This document shows, in pieces, positions 21,727-34,282 of a stretch of 64,000 bases of DNA; within the stretch, counting starts at the first letter, position 1, and every line of letters begins with the position of its first letter. The notes beneath the pieces are model-generated. The model saw nothing but the letters and a program-made list of their open reading frames with translations, was not told the origin of the DNA and did no database searches. Position numbers and translations under genes: made by a program. The stretch spans positions 372,001-436,000 of the forward strand of contig JADNRY010000003.1 in the NCBI GenBank assembly GCA_015501585.1. Direction: 5' to 3'. Source of the stretch: Rhodocollybia butyracea (Eukaryota > Basidiomycota > Agaricomycetes > Agaricales > Omphalotaceae).

Positions 21727-23201
21727 AGATCCTGTTGCCTATACATTTTCTCCGTTGGTGCAAATTGCAGTATCCTTTCCGCGAGTTAAAAGCTGTTGTA
21801 ACTGCGCACGCCCATGGCAGATCAAATCCTGGAATAACGTCTCTCAACTTGTGCTCATTCATTTACCCGGAAACAAGGCAGTACGCAAAACATATCCAAT
21901 GTCACCCCCCAGCAAAGATGAAACTATGAGTTCGTCGTGCTTCTGCTCCTTCTCATCTCCCTGATATTGGGGTGCATATCCAATGAGCCAAAAACGATCC
22001 ATTCGTCCGACATTGTCGCCCTCAGTGGCCTCCTAATGGAATTAAAATCATGACGCTTTCATGTCAATATATGCTGGCTACTATTAGCTGTAAATTATCA
22101 TGAGACGAATGCTAGTGTGCGTACTTTAAATTTGTCCCTAAACAGTGAGACTGCGCCTCGACAGAGCTTCAGATCGTGTTTGGTGGACGGCGGAGTAAAT
22201 AACCTCTTGAAAAAAAGGCCTTATCCACGAACAGATCACTTCTTCGAAAAGCGAGCAGGCTCTTAGAGATGAGCCGTACGCATGAAAATCAACGGACTAA
22301 TGAGTATGCGGTAAATGAGTACCTGAAGATATCTAACTGAACTTTTTAGAGTTCAACTAAACATGTAGGGATCTTTGGCAATTTTTTTTTCCGGAAATTT
22401 TACCATCCATTCTTCGGATTTTGGTCCGAGCGACGTTGCTAATGGCTCCATTAAAGCAAATATTGCCTCGTTGGTTTATGGTGAACGGCATTGAAATACC
22501 ACTTGAACTTTACTTGCTCCAATTGATACTTAAGAACCAAATCACTGGCTACTAATGTGAATACTGACATCCATTCGGCTCCGATTGTCGAGACCACCGT
22601 GACTGTCCATGCCTGGTGCTGTTGGGGCTTTCCTCCGGAATCGTCAAAACCATGATGTAGGGTTCCCTGGAGTCTACTGACGGGAGTCAACTCGGATTCA
22701 TGTTGTGCACCCTCGGAGTCAGCGCTCAGCCAGTGTCAGCTACTCAACCATGAGTCCGAGTCTCCTGCGGTACCTGAGGATACCGAACGGAGAAATAATT
22801 TATACCCCATCCATTACTAGCTCAAGAACCTACTAAACCAGCTGCCCTCTAAGATGCTGCACTTTCGTATTAATTCCACTCACATATATACATATTGCCC
22901 AGAATGTATGTTTTTATATCTCTTGGCAGTGGATTTTCGAGATATCAGATATTAGAGTTCATGGCTTAGATGAGTCTCCCTCTAGCTCCCTTTCCGTTCG
23001 TCAATATAGTTTACATGTGGTGAGTGTAGCGGCAGAAGCCATCAGTGTATACATAGACTCAACGAACGTGGTAGGTACGTAGGGCTCAGACTCCAGCCAG
23101 ACTGGCGTACACGGACCAAATAGACGCCCACTTGCTGCTTCAGACGACTTCAGTTTACTTAGTAAGTATTATTAGGACACGTCCTGTCTTGTACCACCAT
23201 C
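21727..23201. other. Gene-poor stretch of about 1.5 kb
   Basis: Short open frames here lack starts, introns or protein-like composition. The end next to the phosphoesterase (23000-23200) should be its promoter. I see no recognised element, repeat or RNA gene. Confidence 0.35.
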
Positions 23202-24873
23202 ATGAAGGCTCTTATATCCGCTGTACTCTGCTTCCTTCGTTTGAGCGCCTGTAACTTGGCTTACGCACTTCAACTTGGTAGGAATGCTCGCATCTACTAG
23301 TAGTACTAGACTTGTCATCTCACTCAAGGTCATATTACTACGGTACTTAGTGGCAGATCCCTATCCAGACAAGCCTCGTATTACCTTTAAACCCGATGGC
23401 ACGTTCAAGATTACTGTCTTCTCTGATATGCATTGGGGAGAGAATCCTTGGGATGTCTGGGGACCCCAACAGGACGCGAATAGTACAAGGCTCATGAAAA
23501 CTGTGTTGCCCAGCGAGAAACCAGATTTTGTGTGAGCTCCCAGCTATGTTCACTCTGAGACGATTTCAAACGTTACATATACACCCATCAGTGTCCTGAA
23601 TGGTGATCTGATTACAGGCGAAAGTATGCTCTGAATTGAAAGCCTTATAAAATTTAACTTCCCGATAATTCAGATGCATTCAAGGACAACGCGACCTTTC
23701 TTATCGATAGAATTGTCGCCCCGCTCAACGCTGCCAGGATCCCCTTCTCTAGTACTCAGGGAAACCACGATAATCAGAAAAACATAACCCACCTCCAAGA
23801 AATCCTTCGCGAGCAAACTGTCGCACCATTGAGCTATACTCGTGTCGCTCCCGCAGGTGTCGGTGGAGAGGAAGGCCCAGGAAATTATTGGGTTCCAGTT
23901 GGTTACCTTTTCTTCGCTGTTTGACTCCTTTCATCTAGCGTTTGTTTGTTTAGGTGTATGAAAAAACTACCGGTATTTTTTAATTCTATCTACTTCCAAC
24001 AAGCGGTATAAATTCTTACATAGACAGCACTCCGACCCTCATTTTATGGTTTTTCGACTCTCGAGGTGTTCCTCACGCCACGCCTTACTGTCCTAGTCTG
24101 CTCATTCCTTCTCTCTAGGTGGGTTCACCTATGGGGACAATAGCACCGCTGTCCCCGACTGGGAGCGTCGCAACTTGGATTGAAACCGAGACCGCTGCCA
24201 TGAACGCTGCCTGGGGTCCTGCGGAGAACCGCGGTGCATTGGCTTTTGTGCATATCCCACCGTGAGTGTTGGAACACAGAGCTTTGACAAGTCAAGGCTG
24301 ATTTTTTGCTTTGCTTGTGCTCTTGACAGCCATTTGATTCAGAATCTCCAGGCTACATTGAATAGTACGAAGGAACCCGGGCTGAATGGTACGTTTGACT
24401 TGAACCATGACGCCCACACTCTGAGGTCATGATCCTCAATTCATTATTCCAGCGGATGCATTGGGTTCAGGGTCTACTCAATCTACGACAGATGAAGCCG
24501 ATGTCGGTCAAGACGATGCATTCTGGAATTCCTTGAATGCGAACGTCAAGAACTTGCATGCCGTTATTTCTGGACACGGTATGAACGGTTTCTTTATGTA
24601 ATTGTATTACGCCTTTTTCTTAAAATTCGAGTCCTCTCTTCCTTTTATGTAGACCACGGTAACGAATGGTGCATCCGTGAACCAACCAAAAACGTCATAT
24701 TCTGTTTCGACAAACACGCAGGGTATGGAGGGTATGGTGATGCTTCTTGGGGATATGGCGTAAGGAATTTACTCTTCAGCTCAGCCGATCCAACGGTAGG
24801 GGTGCAAACTTGGATTAGGCTAGAAGAGGGGGAGGTGAGAGCGAATATTACGTTGGGTGCCCAGTATTCTTAG
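23202..24873 (+). CDS. Secreted calcineurin-like metallophosphoesterase
   Basis: The ATG at 23202 opens a signal peptide (MKALISAVLCFLRLSACNLA). After intron 1 comes PRITFKPDGTFKITVFSDMH-W, the first metal-binding DxH block. The next exons add VLNGDLITGE (GD motif), SSTQGNHDN (GNHD motif), and a late exon pair VISGH-DHGNEWC (the GHxH-type block). All metallophosphoesterase motifs are present, so it should be an active binuclear metal enzyme of the fungal Dcr2/purple-acid-phosphatase-like group. The C-terminal part (FCFDKHAGYGGYGDASWGYG, VRNLLFSSADPTVGVQTWIR) completes the fold, ending ITLGAQYS. About seven introns. The secretion signal points to extracellular or vacuolar phosphate scavenging (inference). 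The substrate cannot be read from sequence. Confidence 0.85.
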
Positions 24874-25084
24874 GTACTTCTGAGAAATAACCCGTCTTGT
24901 CTACCCTGCATTTCTCTCTTGTACATGTTCTGTACCATACTTCGAATCAACGAAATTGTTTAACTGGTATCCAATATTTCACAACCTACATGACGCAAGT
25001 ACAAGTAATTACCTTAAAATTTAAAATACAAATCGTAAGAAGACATGCGAAGGACATAAGTATCAATACCAGAATAAATCGGAG

Positions 25085-26676
25085 TCAAACTCCCTTCCTA
25101 AACGATGATCGAGTGGTTGCACCCTCACCAGAGCCTATTGAATAAGCAGGAGGTACACCGGTTAAATCGTCAATTCTCCTCCTCAGCTCTTCGATCTGGG
25201 CCTGAGTCATATCTGGTGGGGGACTAGCACGTGAAGAACCGAAACTGGACTGACTAGAGCTAGGCGGGCGAAGAACGACTCGATTTTTACTATCGATTAC
25301 CAATGCTTTGGAATGTACAGTAGCCATTGGAGAAATGCTGGACGATGAAGGTTCACTGGCACTACTATTCCATGGTTTCAAGCCGGCTGATGTTTGGGCG
25401 ATGAAATCGGGTTGAACTGAGTCAGACTTTGGTTGTTGAAGGTCTGATGCGCTTGGCCAGTACGCTTTAGGTAAGTCAGCCTACAGCAAGTCACCGAATG
25501 CACATACGAAACTTACTGTATTTTTCGAGGCCAAGTTCATTCTTCTGGCGCTGTTCACGCCGGAACTTTACAAGTACTATGGTGGCAAGCACTAAAGCGA
25601 CAACAACACCGGCAGAAACGCCACCAATTATTGCTGCGGCATTTAATTTATGTGAGGTAGAGGTTGATGAAGGGGTAGAAGAGGCCACCGATGGAGATGT
25701 AATGGATGCGGTGAAGTTGGGTTTAGTCGCGAGGAAGGAAAACGAGGGGGTATAGGTCAGATAATCGAAAACAAAGCTCTGATTTCCAGTTGCCTGAGTG
25801 ACATTCATCAGGAGGGTGTGGTTGCCGGCTTCAATGTTTGCAGCAGAGAAGAACTGCTGTGTGGTTTCGAGCACTGAGGTGGTCGTACCGGTGGGGACGA
25901 AAAGAATGGAGGAGGTTGTTTTTCCATCTAAAGTGAAGTCAAGGCTAATGCTACCCATGGCGGTCCATTCAAAGAACCCGTAGACGCTGATATTACTGCC
26001 TTTGGATATGTAGTTAGCTACCAATAGATACAATCCACACGCGTGAACTTACCAGCAAATTGAAATTCAAAGCCGTCGCCCACATTACTTGTACGATGGG
26101 TTGCATTGCCCAGCGCTAGTCCACTGACCTCGCCTCCTCCGAAGACTATCTCTGCGGCACTGGTTACCCATCCATCCCCAGTATAGGTAATCTCTGAGTT
26201 CTTGTCGTCTACTACAATAGTAGAACCACTCAAAGGCGTTGTGGGGCCTGGGGTGATAAGTGCATAGTCAAAATCAATAGCGATGTTAGAAAAGTTGATG
26301 TTGTGGAGGCCATCGGAAAGTGTCGGGGTCTGATACCACTGAGTATAGATCTGTGTGGGGCCGGCGTCTGGGAAAGAGACATTGTACGGGGTGTTTTCAT
26401 CAATACCCGCAAGAAACCAAGTCGGGGAGATCGTTGAGGAGGGGGTATTTCCCTTGAAAGAAATCGAAGTGCCTGCGGAGTGTAAGCGGGCATGAAGAAA
26501 ATATGAACATTCCGATTCTAACCTTGGAAGGAAAATGCGATATTGCCGGGGGTCGAACTAAAGATGGAGGAATTGCCTACCCAAGGGCCCACATCCGCAA
26601 TTGTCCAGCCACCTCCAGTGAAGGCCGACATTTGAGAATTATCAAGAAGTAGCCAAACATCCGAAGAAGAAGACAT
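25085..26676 (-). CDS. Ser-rich single-pass membrane protein, unknown function
   Basis: This gene of at least five exons begins at the ATG at 26676 (MSSSSDVWLLLDNSQMSAFT). Its ectodomain has two related beta-rich halves: GGWTIADVGPWVGNSSIF and, later, TYTGDGWVTSAAEIVFGGGE. FEFQFAG-SNISVYGFFEWT follows. N-x-S/T sites are frequent. A Ser/Thr stretch (ASSTPSSTSTSHK) precedes a membrane span (AAIIGGVSAGVVVALVLATI) and a basic stop-transfer KFRREQRQK. The cytoplasmic tail ends in a Ser-rich segment plus AQIEELRRRIDDLTGVPPAY. The layout is common in mushroom genomes, but I know of no function. A TATATATA box at about 26785-26792, roughly 110 bp upstream, favours this start. An out-of-frame ATG at about 26780 with a leader-like stretch is the alternative. 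Confidence 0.65.
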
Positions 26677-28193
26677 TGTAAAGAGCTCGCAAACTGATCT
26701 AGCAGGATGGAGCCGGGGCAAAACCAGTTCGCCAACGCTAATGTGAAGGTGAAGAAGGTGAAGTCCGTAAGACGAAACATAGTATATATAATGACAGCAA
26801 AGTACAAAAGAAAGTACAAGGTTCACTCAAGGTTCATTCAAAGTTCATTGAAAATACAAGGTCCATTGTTAGACACAGTGGACACAAGTGGACGCAAATT
26901 CCGCCTTTTCACACGGCCCGCCGCCGTGTACAAACAAGGTTTACTGAAGGTTGCTTGGTAGTGGCCTTAGTTACCATAGTCCGAAGTCGGTACCGGGTTT
27001 GAGGTCGCCGGAAGTGGATGCGATCAGAGGAACCATCAACAATATGGCGCCAGCAAATCGACGCTTTGTCCAGCGTTTTTCCGTTTGCTTTCTTGAGTCC
27101 GACAAGTTACCAGCGAACGCAATAAAATAATCTGGAACTCTCAAAATAAGAAGAACTTTTCCTCTTTTTTTACCTCCACTACCGCATTCACTTGCCTTGC
27201 TTCTAATGCGAGCTAATCTGCAGACTCACCAAGCTCCACAGGGCTTCCGGGGCAACGTTCACGCTCGTTCATATATCTTGAAATCATATTCAAGAGTTTT
27301 AAAGTGAAGCTCCATCCGCAGAGAGCCGCAGAGCTGCTGAGAAATTGTCCGAATAGCCGCGGTGCCTGGACCAGTCAGAACAAGAACAAGAACCCCTGTC
27401 CACTACTTGATTAATTATTAGTGACCTTGTGCCAGCCTAGCTTGAAGGTAAGTAATGAGCATGAAATCAGGGGGCAGTCTCTGCGGGTACGGCTGAAGGC
27501 GGCGACTTCAAGCAGCTTCAAGCATGGTCGGCATGGTCCTAACATTATAAGGATCATGTTTTCCAACCTACAACGGAGAAATGGCAACTCAAGAAAAATA
27601 TGATTCATTTCTCTGCCTTCCTCGTTCAAATGAAAGTCGAAAGTCGAATGACATACTCTTACATCGTCCAAACTTCGTGGTGCCATAACGTAGCCTGGTA
27701 ACCTAGTCCTTACCGAGGTGGCCGTTTATCTTCGGCACTGACAATCAGACCTGTCACCTCTGTTGAGGGACATCACCGTCAGTGGTTCAAGTCAAGTCCT
27801 TGGCTCTCTTTAAGAGGCTGGCGTTACACCACCTCGTAGAAGTGCTCATGATAAGTTTGTTTTGCACAGACTAGATCGTATCATCGATATCGACTATAAT
27901 GTAAAAAGTCTTCAAATAAGTAAATGATTGAAGGGAGTTCTGCTGGAGATTCCCGCCTAAATGCGTGCAATTAGTCACCATTGTGCCTTGGAAGAATCCG
28001 CAACTCTTGTCTCCATCGAGAACAGCCAGTTCTGCCATCTTCCTCTCGTATTCGGACTGGTTGTCCCGCCTCGCTCGTCGTAGTTCATCAGCGAAATGGA
28101 AAGTTGTCTGGCACTGTCCAGTACTGCCTGAGTACTGCACAGCGCTGGAAATCGCTGTACACTGTCCGACAGCGGCTCCAGCTCACACACGTT
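26677..28193. other. Intergenic region with short degenerate repeats
   Basis: About 1.5 kb between two minus-strand genes. Near 26819-26868 there are three to four imperfect tandem units of the type aaggttcattc, just upstream of the membrane protein's TATA-like element. The rest (27000-28190) holds only short frames that I cannot support. The last few hundred bases should be the chitinase 3' flank. Confidence 0.4.
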
Positions 28194-29790
28194 TCACCGA
28201 TTGTGTGGTTGACCATTTGGGGATTTGCATTTGCATTTCCCAGCCGATGACCCATTGGGGCTGGGGACCGATGTGGTTGTTGGGGCGGTGTCAGAAACGG
28301 ATGTCGCAGTTGGAGAACTCGTGGCATCAGGGGCGGATGCAGCAGCTGACGAACCAGTGCTATCAGGGGCGGATGCAGCCGCTGACGAACTACCAGCATC
28401 GATGGAAGGTGCGCCTTCCGGGAATGCCGCTCGTACCGTCGAAAAGAAATCCATAACTCCAGCTTGGTATTCCCAGACCATAATACCAGCACTCCAGCCC
28501 TTCTGTATTGCCTGAGGAAGACAGCCTGCGAGTGTGGCAGGGTCGATGTAACCGTTGGTAGCACTTGTATCGGTTGCAGGCTTTCCAATTACGAGCTTCT
28601 GTACGTCGAAACCATGCTCTACAACTTGAAATAAGGCGGAGTTGGGGTTGGATGATCCCGAGTCGTTTATTAGCTTATCGCACGTTTCATACTCTCCAGG
28701 ACCCTCTGTGGACAAAAAATCAGGTCGGAGTCGAATAGAACAGTTGACTACTCACGGCTGTACCACTGGACATTGTACTGAAGAGATGGAGATCTGAGCT
28801 TTACTGGGGGGATTTCATGGATGCACGGACTAGACTTACCCAATCAATCATTGAGCCAACCTCCTGGTTGACTTGGACATAGGCTTTGCCGTTCCATTGC
28901 GTTCCGGTACTCAGCCAAGGTGCCTGGGCTGGAATACCGTATCAATATGGCGTGTAAAACAGAAGAAAAGGAGCACATACGGGCATGAGTGAGTATATAC
29001 TGACCTAGAAACAGCTGGATCAGAGATTAAAGAAAACGGAAGAGAGAAGAGAGTATACCTTGCGGCAACTGATTTCTTAACTCCTTCGTGAATTCGATGA
29101 GCCATGTTTCAGCACTTCCGTCTGCTTTATTCATTGCGTCATTATCCTCCCAATCAATATCTGAAAGGTGCAAAAAGTGATGAGAGAGAACTTCTCTCCT
29201 ACATAATTTTTACCCACCGATTCCATCTACTTGATTCTCCTTCACCCACGTTGCCATTGTTTGGGCGAGTTCAGTAGGGTTTGTACCACTCGTGGTTGGT
29301 TTCTCCGTAGATCCAAAGGCAGAGACGAGGAGTTTGATACCAGCCGCCTTGTATTTATCCTTGATCGCACTTTGTGCATCTTTCCCCATGATGGCCCAAT
29401 TGTGTGCCATATCGGCTGCGCCAGTAGAGAGAAGAAATGACATTATTCTGTAAACATCGAGTTAAATTGAAGCTCGAAAGGAGAGAACTAAAGGGATCGT
29501 ACACGACGTTGACTCCCTGAAGATAAAAGGGTAGTCAGTATTCGTCTTCGCTGAACCCTAAGCGCAGAAACACAAACCTGAATGTCTTCGACAGGAGGGG
29601 CAGGATCGGGCCCAGCATCTGTATAGACGACAAAGTAAGGTGGAGAGAATGAAGTGGTTGATCTCGGTGGTAACGCCGGGGAGGAGCTAATCGACCGTGG
29701 GCGCCGCACAAGAATAGGCGCAGACAGAACGTTGTTCAGGCAGAAGAGCCCGAGCAGCGATAAAGCATAGATGAACCTGATAGCAAACAT
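28194..29790 (-). CDS. Secreted GH18 chitinase-like enzyme
   Basis: The ATG at 29790 opens a signal peptide (MFAIRFIYALSLLGLFCL). A Ser/Pro-rich linker follows, then exons of a GH18 barrel: NVVIMSFLLSTGAADMAH-like, AAGIKLLVSAFGSTEKP, and the catalytic strand, which is split by an intron. GTA-GAT-GGA-ATC-G joins to AT-ATT-GAT-TGG-GAG to give DGIDIDWED, a complete DxxDxDxE motif with the acid Glu. Later blocks are YILTHAPQAPWLSTGTQWNG, SMIDWYNVQWYS and GWSAGIMVWEYQAGVMDFFS. The C-terminal 80 residues are Ser/Ala/Pro-rich with a duplicated APDSTGSSAAASAPDAT-type unit and a KCKCKSPNG end. Likely substrate is chitin in cell-wall remodelling or attack on other fungi; an endo-N-acetylglucosaminidase activity is also possible. 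Confidence 0.85.
28322..28396 (-). repeat. Two-unit tandem repeat in the GH18 C-terminal linker
   Basis: Two adjacent units of roughly 36 bp share ggggcggatgcagc and gctgacgaac on the plus strand. They encode Ser-Ser-Ala-Ala-Ala-Ser-Ala-Pro-Asp repeats in the linker. This looks like recent slippage in low-complexity coding DNA. Confidence 0.6.
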
Positions 29791-30376
29791 TCTTTCCTAC
29801 GAATTCTGAAGAACAAGTTGAATAATCTAGACGTTGAATGTCGTTTACTGGTCCGGCCAGGTGCAAGTGTTGGTCCTGCCAAAGAAAGAAGTGGTGGAAC
29901 CGGCCACACAAGAGCTCAAGGGGATCAACCAAAAGAGTTGAGAAATGTCACTTTTTGCGGGAGTATATATACATCATGCGGCAAGTTGAAAGGCAGTGTC
30001 ACTCCGCTTAGCGCTAACGCAGATTGCTTGGCTTGATCCTTGATAAGTATCGAAGGCAGTTCTACCGTCTTTCTCCTTTAGTTGAGCATTCCAGCTTCAG
30101 ACGACTCTGCAGAGGGAAAGGATGACACGCACATGAATGACGTATGTCTTTTTTTTGATGGCACGGAAACTAAGAGCGTTTTTCAGGTGCAAGGCTTGCC
30201 CTAAGATTTCCCCTCGAATTTTAGTGTATTTTCCCAGTACCCTAGGCCAAAATCAGCGCCTTGAGCGTTTGAGACTTGAGAGAAGCATAGGTTTGATCAC
30301 ATCATAATTATACCCATAAAGGAATGAAACAAGTCTGGATCTGTTTTTCCCTAACGCTCCACCGTGCTTGGTCTTT
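29791..30376. other. Intergenic gap: GH18 promoter and CDC123 3' flank
   Basis: About 586 bp between two minus-strand genes. A short TATA-like run (gtatatatacatc, about 29963-29975) lies about 175 bp upstream of the GH18 start. A T-run at 30150-30156 is the only other feature. No gene seen. Confidence 0.35.
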
Positions 30377-31652
30377 TTAGCAGTCCTCCTCTTCCTCTGC
30401 CTGCATACTCTCCTTGATTTTCTCCTGCCAAAGTTCCTTGAACTCCTCAATGTCTCTCCCACTACTCAAACTCAACGCTTCAAACGGAACCATATTGTGC
30501 TGGTTTGCGGGAGCTTTGCTACTGGCGGCGGGGTGCGATGGAGAGTCAATTACGCGGAATTCAGGCGAGGGCACGGTTGACCGAAAATCAGTCGGTGGAT
30601 CAGCTTCGTTTGATAAAGCTTCAGCTAGCTCTTCGTAGCTGAACAACAAAGGGTCCGTACGCGGTGCATATGGGTTAAAGTCGATGATATGGGCTCGAGA
30701 TAAGTCGCGGGTTAAAAGGAGGTCAAAGACATCTGTATGAGCAAAACTTGAGATTCCGCGAGGTCATGGTCATAGAACACGTACAGTTGGCTTCATTTGT
30801 CCATCCTGGTTGGATCTTGGTACTCCAAAAGTCGACGACTGCATGTACTATCTTTGAGTGAGTAGCAGTATCGTTCAGATAATCGTAATAATTTGGATCC
30901 CTCTGGGAAATTCCTGTGCGCGATGGAAAGTCAGCAAGGATGAAACGGAAACTAGAAAACGATGGCACCAATCAAGACGTTGTTCCTAACGAAACAACGT
31001 AACTCTCTACTCCGATCTACAGCGTACCACTTGCGCAACACCAGCTCCAACTCGTACGAAGAATCAGAGTCATCGCGGCCAGCGAATATCGCAGATTGAG
31101 AAAGATCATGAGTGATAAAGTCGGACGATTTGAGAAGTAGATAAACGTCGGCAGGTGACGTGCATTTCAGTGGCGAAGATGCAGGAAGGATCCACGACGC
31201 GTCCTGCAAGAATAATAACAGTTAATCTTACGGGGAAAAAGCCGGAATGATTAATACTTTGGGAGAAGAAAAGTTGAGTTTTGGAAAGACAGCGCCGTAT
31301 TCTGTGATCGCTGCTCTGATTTTTTCATCAAGCTCTGGGAATGCAAAGACGTGCCCTTCCTCAGCATCTACACTATCATCGTCCTCGTCGTCGGATAAAG
31401 AGCTTTCCGCAGGTCTGTAGAGTAGCTCTCACTAATGAAATCAGGGATAGGAAGCTCTAAGGATATCAGTACGAACATGTTTTCGGAGCCTTTTGGGACA
31501 AAAACTTGGTCGGCGTTGAGATAGTCGATGAACTCCTGCGACAGTGGGCGAACGATTGTAGATTTAATACTCGCAGATTTAAATTTAGGGTACCAGGTGG
31601 AGAACTGGAAGGAGAGAATGTACGAAGGTGATTGTTGCGGAAAGAGTTCCAT
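30377..31652 (-). CDS. CDC123: CDC123 (D123), eIF2 assembly chaperone
   Basis: This ATP-grasp-like protein assembles the eIF2 complex. The ATG at 31652 gives MELFPQQSPSYILSFQFSTW, then YPKFKSASIKSTIVRPLSQE and FIDYLNADQVFVPKG. After an acidic linker (DEDDDSVDAEEGHV) come AITEYGAVFPKLNFSSPKDA, SWILPASSPLKCTSPADVYL, LLKSSDFITHDLSQSAIF, LVLRKWYAVDRSRELRCFVR, NNVLIGISQRDPNYYDYLND and, last, VFDLLLTRDLSRAHIIDFNP with YAPRTDPLLFSYEEL. These are the D123-family blocks, including the terminal IDFNP-type ATP/Mg site. The C-terminus ends in AEEEEDC. The start codon is only 101 bp from the stop of the upstream eL34 gene on the same strand. Confidence 0.93.
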
Positions 31653-31753
31653 TGTTGATGTGAGTCATTTCAAGCTCATATGCATAAAGTAGATGGCATA
31701 AGGCAATGAAAACATAACGATCAAGTAAAACATGTAGTCCTGCATCCAGCCAT

Positions 31754-32204
31754 CTACTTTTTCTGTCCCTGCGCCTGCGACTTGATAACCTTCTTCACGA
31801 TCTTTGCTTCCTCCACAAGGAACGCACGAAGAATTCTGTGAATGAAAATCAGCAATCAAAGGGTAAGAAAAAATCCAGAGGAAACGCACCGTGACTTGAC
31901 ACAGTCACCACATCGAGAACCACCGTATGCCCTTCGAACGGTCTTTTGGCGCTTGGAGATCGTAGCGTATTGACGTGGGCGCAGAGCAGGAATCTATCAT
32001 AAAATATGAACATTGAACGCAAGTTTGCAGATATTAAGCACTCACTCCAGAAAGACCGATTCCACAGTCACCACATTTCGGAGAAGTGGCAGGCTTCTTG
32101 AGATGGTGGTAGACAAGCTTGCCACCAGGTGTTTTCACTATCCTCCGCCGAGAAGAAGTGGTGTTATACGGCTGGCGCTTGCGGAGGGTAACCCTTTGGG
32201 CCAT
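31754..32204 (-). CDS. RPL34: 60S ribosomal protein eL34
   Basis: Three exons give MAQRVTLRKRQPYNTTSSRR, RIVKTPGGKLVYHHLKKPAT, SPKCGDCGIGLSG, then IPALRPRQYATISKRQKTVR, RAYGGSRCGDCVKSR and ILRAFLVEEAKIVKKVIKSQ, ending AQGQKK. The CGDCG and CGDC pairs form the zinc site of eL34. Length (about 115 residues) and order match the family along its whole length. Introns are GTGAGT...GATAG after GLSG and GTGCGT...CACAG inside the Arg codon of KSR. It lies directly upstream of CDC123, so two translation genes sit together on one strand. Confidence 0.95.
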
Positions 32205-34282
32205 TATCTATATGTCCAAGAAATAATGAGATCTAGAGGTCTATTCGCAGAGAATTAGAGCCTACTTTTTATCTTGAGGGTAAGTCGGACGGGGCGGAAT
32301 CAACAATTCGAAATCTGAAGGTGGGAATATTTTGTAAACTGGCAAGCCACCAAGCGCCGAGTCACGTGCTAGACGCCAACCCTGCTCGCGCCGGTTTTCC
32401 TTTCTTTCGAACACTCCCGATAAGAATCCCTTTAGGATTTAGATCATTTAGTTCTCTGGTTTTTAACCTTAGACCTCAAGGTTTCTCCTGACGGACTCTT
32501 CAACAGGCCTGCCCAGGGCACTGGATTTCGCCCAAGGACAAATTGATTAGATTTGTGGTCGCTGCTACTCAATCCTAGGCAGCACAATCGTTGAACTGGA
32601 CAGGGACGAATGCGACGCAGAAATATCTGTCGTCTGTAATCCCCCATATCTCAACGTAGGAATACAAATAGTGGTCATTTCAGGTCTCCTACGCGGAAAC
32701 ATCCGCTGGGAGCTTTCGATTTAGCATATCGAACTCTGGTCATCAGCGGTGTACTCACATTGGCGTAATCCCACAAAATCCTGCTCCCAACTGTGGTCGT
32801 GTATATGCCTTGGTATGGCTGATGGTTCTAGGTTTATCTCACATGTTCGACATAGCTTCCTTTCAGAGATCGAGGAGAATCTGTTATCTCCCCGTATTTG
32901 CAGCTCCAAAGGTAATGCTGTTCGTTGGAAGGATATCACCAATTTGACGACGACAGTGAGTGTGTGACGAGTTATTCAACAAGCCCCCTTGCAATTACCG
33001 GTATCATGTGAAGAGTGTTGATAACAGTTTGCATCTCCTGCATTAGCACTATCCCTCTGACCTTTTCGGAGCGTAACAGGGTGCGGGAAGCTGAGCTACC
33101 ATTGGTCTCTTCAACAAAGCTAGCATCTACAGTAAGCTCTTAAAAAACTATCCCCATCATTGTTACCAACTCCCAAACCTGTAAGCTTACCCGAGCTCTC
33201 CCTTCATTGGCACTCCCTTTACCTTCATATTCAGGCTGAGTGCTGGCAGAAATCTCTTCACAAAACAGTCTAATTTTTTTGTGTAGTGCCCATTTAATGT
33301 ATCACTTGCAAAAGCGAATAAATATGAATTTTTTCAGAAAATTTCCGGGCAAGGGGAAACTTTACGATCGTCATTAACTAAAGGAAAGTCCTCATGCTTT
33401 TATAAAGAGGTCGTCGTTCACTCTTGCCACGTTAGTATCTATCAGGTCGACCCTACCCGCTTGAAATAATTCTCATCGATTTTTTACACCTCATTCCTTC
33501 ATTGCTCTACCTCACTATTGATAGTAACATAACTCCAACTGCTCCATTACTGAAAAGCATGCGTGTCTTCCATCCTGCAAGCCTTGCTACATCACCGGTA
33601 CTAATATAAAGCCTGCAGCCTTAGACCATTTGACAAGGAAATTTACTGGTGGGAATTTTATGGTACTTTGTCGATATGATACCGTCCATGGCGATGCCAC
33701 TCCGCTGGAAAGGCGCACAAATACGGAAGTCATCGTCCCACAGACGAACCTCAGTCCGCACGGCGCGCTTGCATCTTGGTCATCTTGAAGTGATCGAGGA
33801 GATATATCTTGACCGAATTTGTAAAGGCTGGTAAGTACAATAGTTGTGCTTACCGGGATGACTTGAAGGCTTTCGATGTCGAAGGTTCTCAAGAACCTTT
33901 CTCCTGCAACTTATTTGCTATACCCTGGGGCTTCCTTCTGTAGATTTCAATTAGCACATCAAGCGTCTACTGTACGCGAAACCCGAGGGAAGAAGCAAAG
34001 CATCCGTGTAACTCCGGATGCCAAGTTCAACACAATGCTCAAAACCTGCCAAAACGCCAATGCGGCCCTCCAAATCACCTGGTGTGGAAAGGAAATATCG
34101 ATCATGAAACTATCGATCTTTCTCTCCAGATATTTTTGAAAAACTCATTTTGTATCTTTAGTCACTCAGGATTTAGGTGTTTATTCCGATGGTCCTCTCA
34201 CATAATTCCAAGCTACACGACTCTTTGAATGCATACAGAAATAATATGTATAATCGTGTCCTGTATAACGATTGTTCATGGT
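32205..34282. other. Gene-poor stretch of about 2.1 kb with unassigned open frames
   Basis: The left end is the eL34 promoter. Between 33520 and 33790 a plus-strand frame without an ATG reads KHACLPSCKPCYITGTNIK and then FTGGNFMVLCRYDTVHGDAT; it is Cys-bearing and could be a gene remnant or an exon I cannot place. A further frame at 33876-34139 ends MKLSIFLSRYF. The minus strand is also open over part of this interval, so the coding evidence is weak. Nothing else recognised. Confidence 0.3.
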
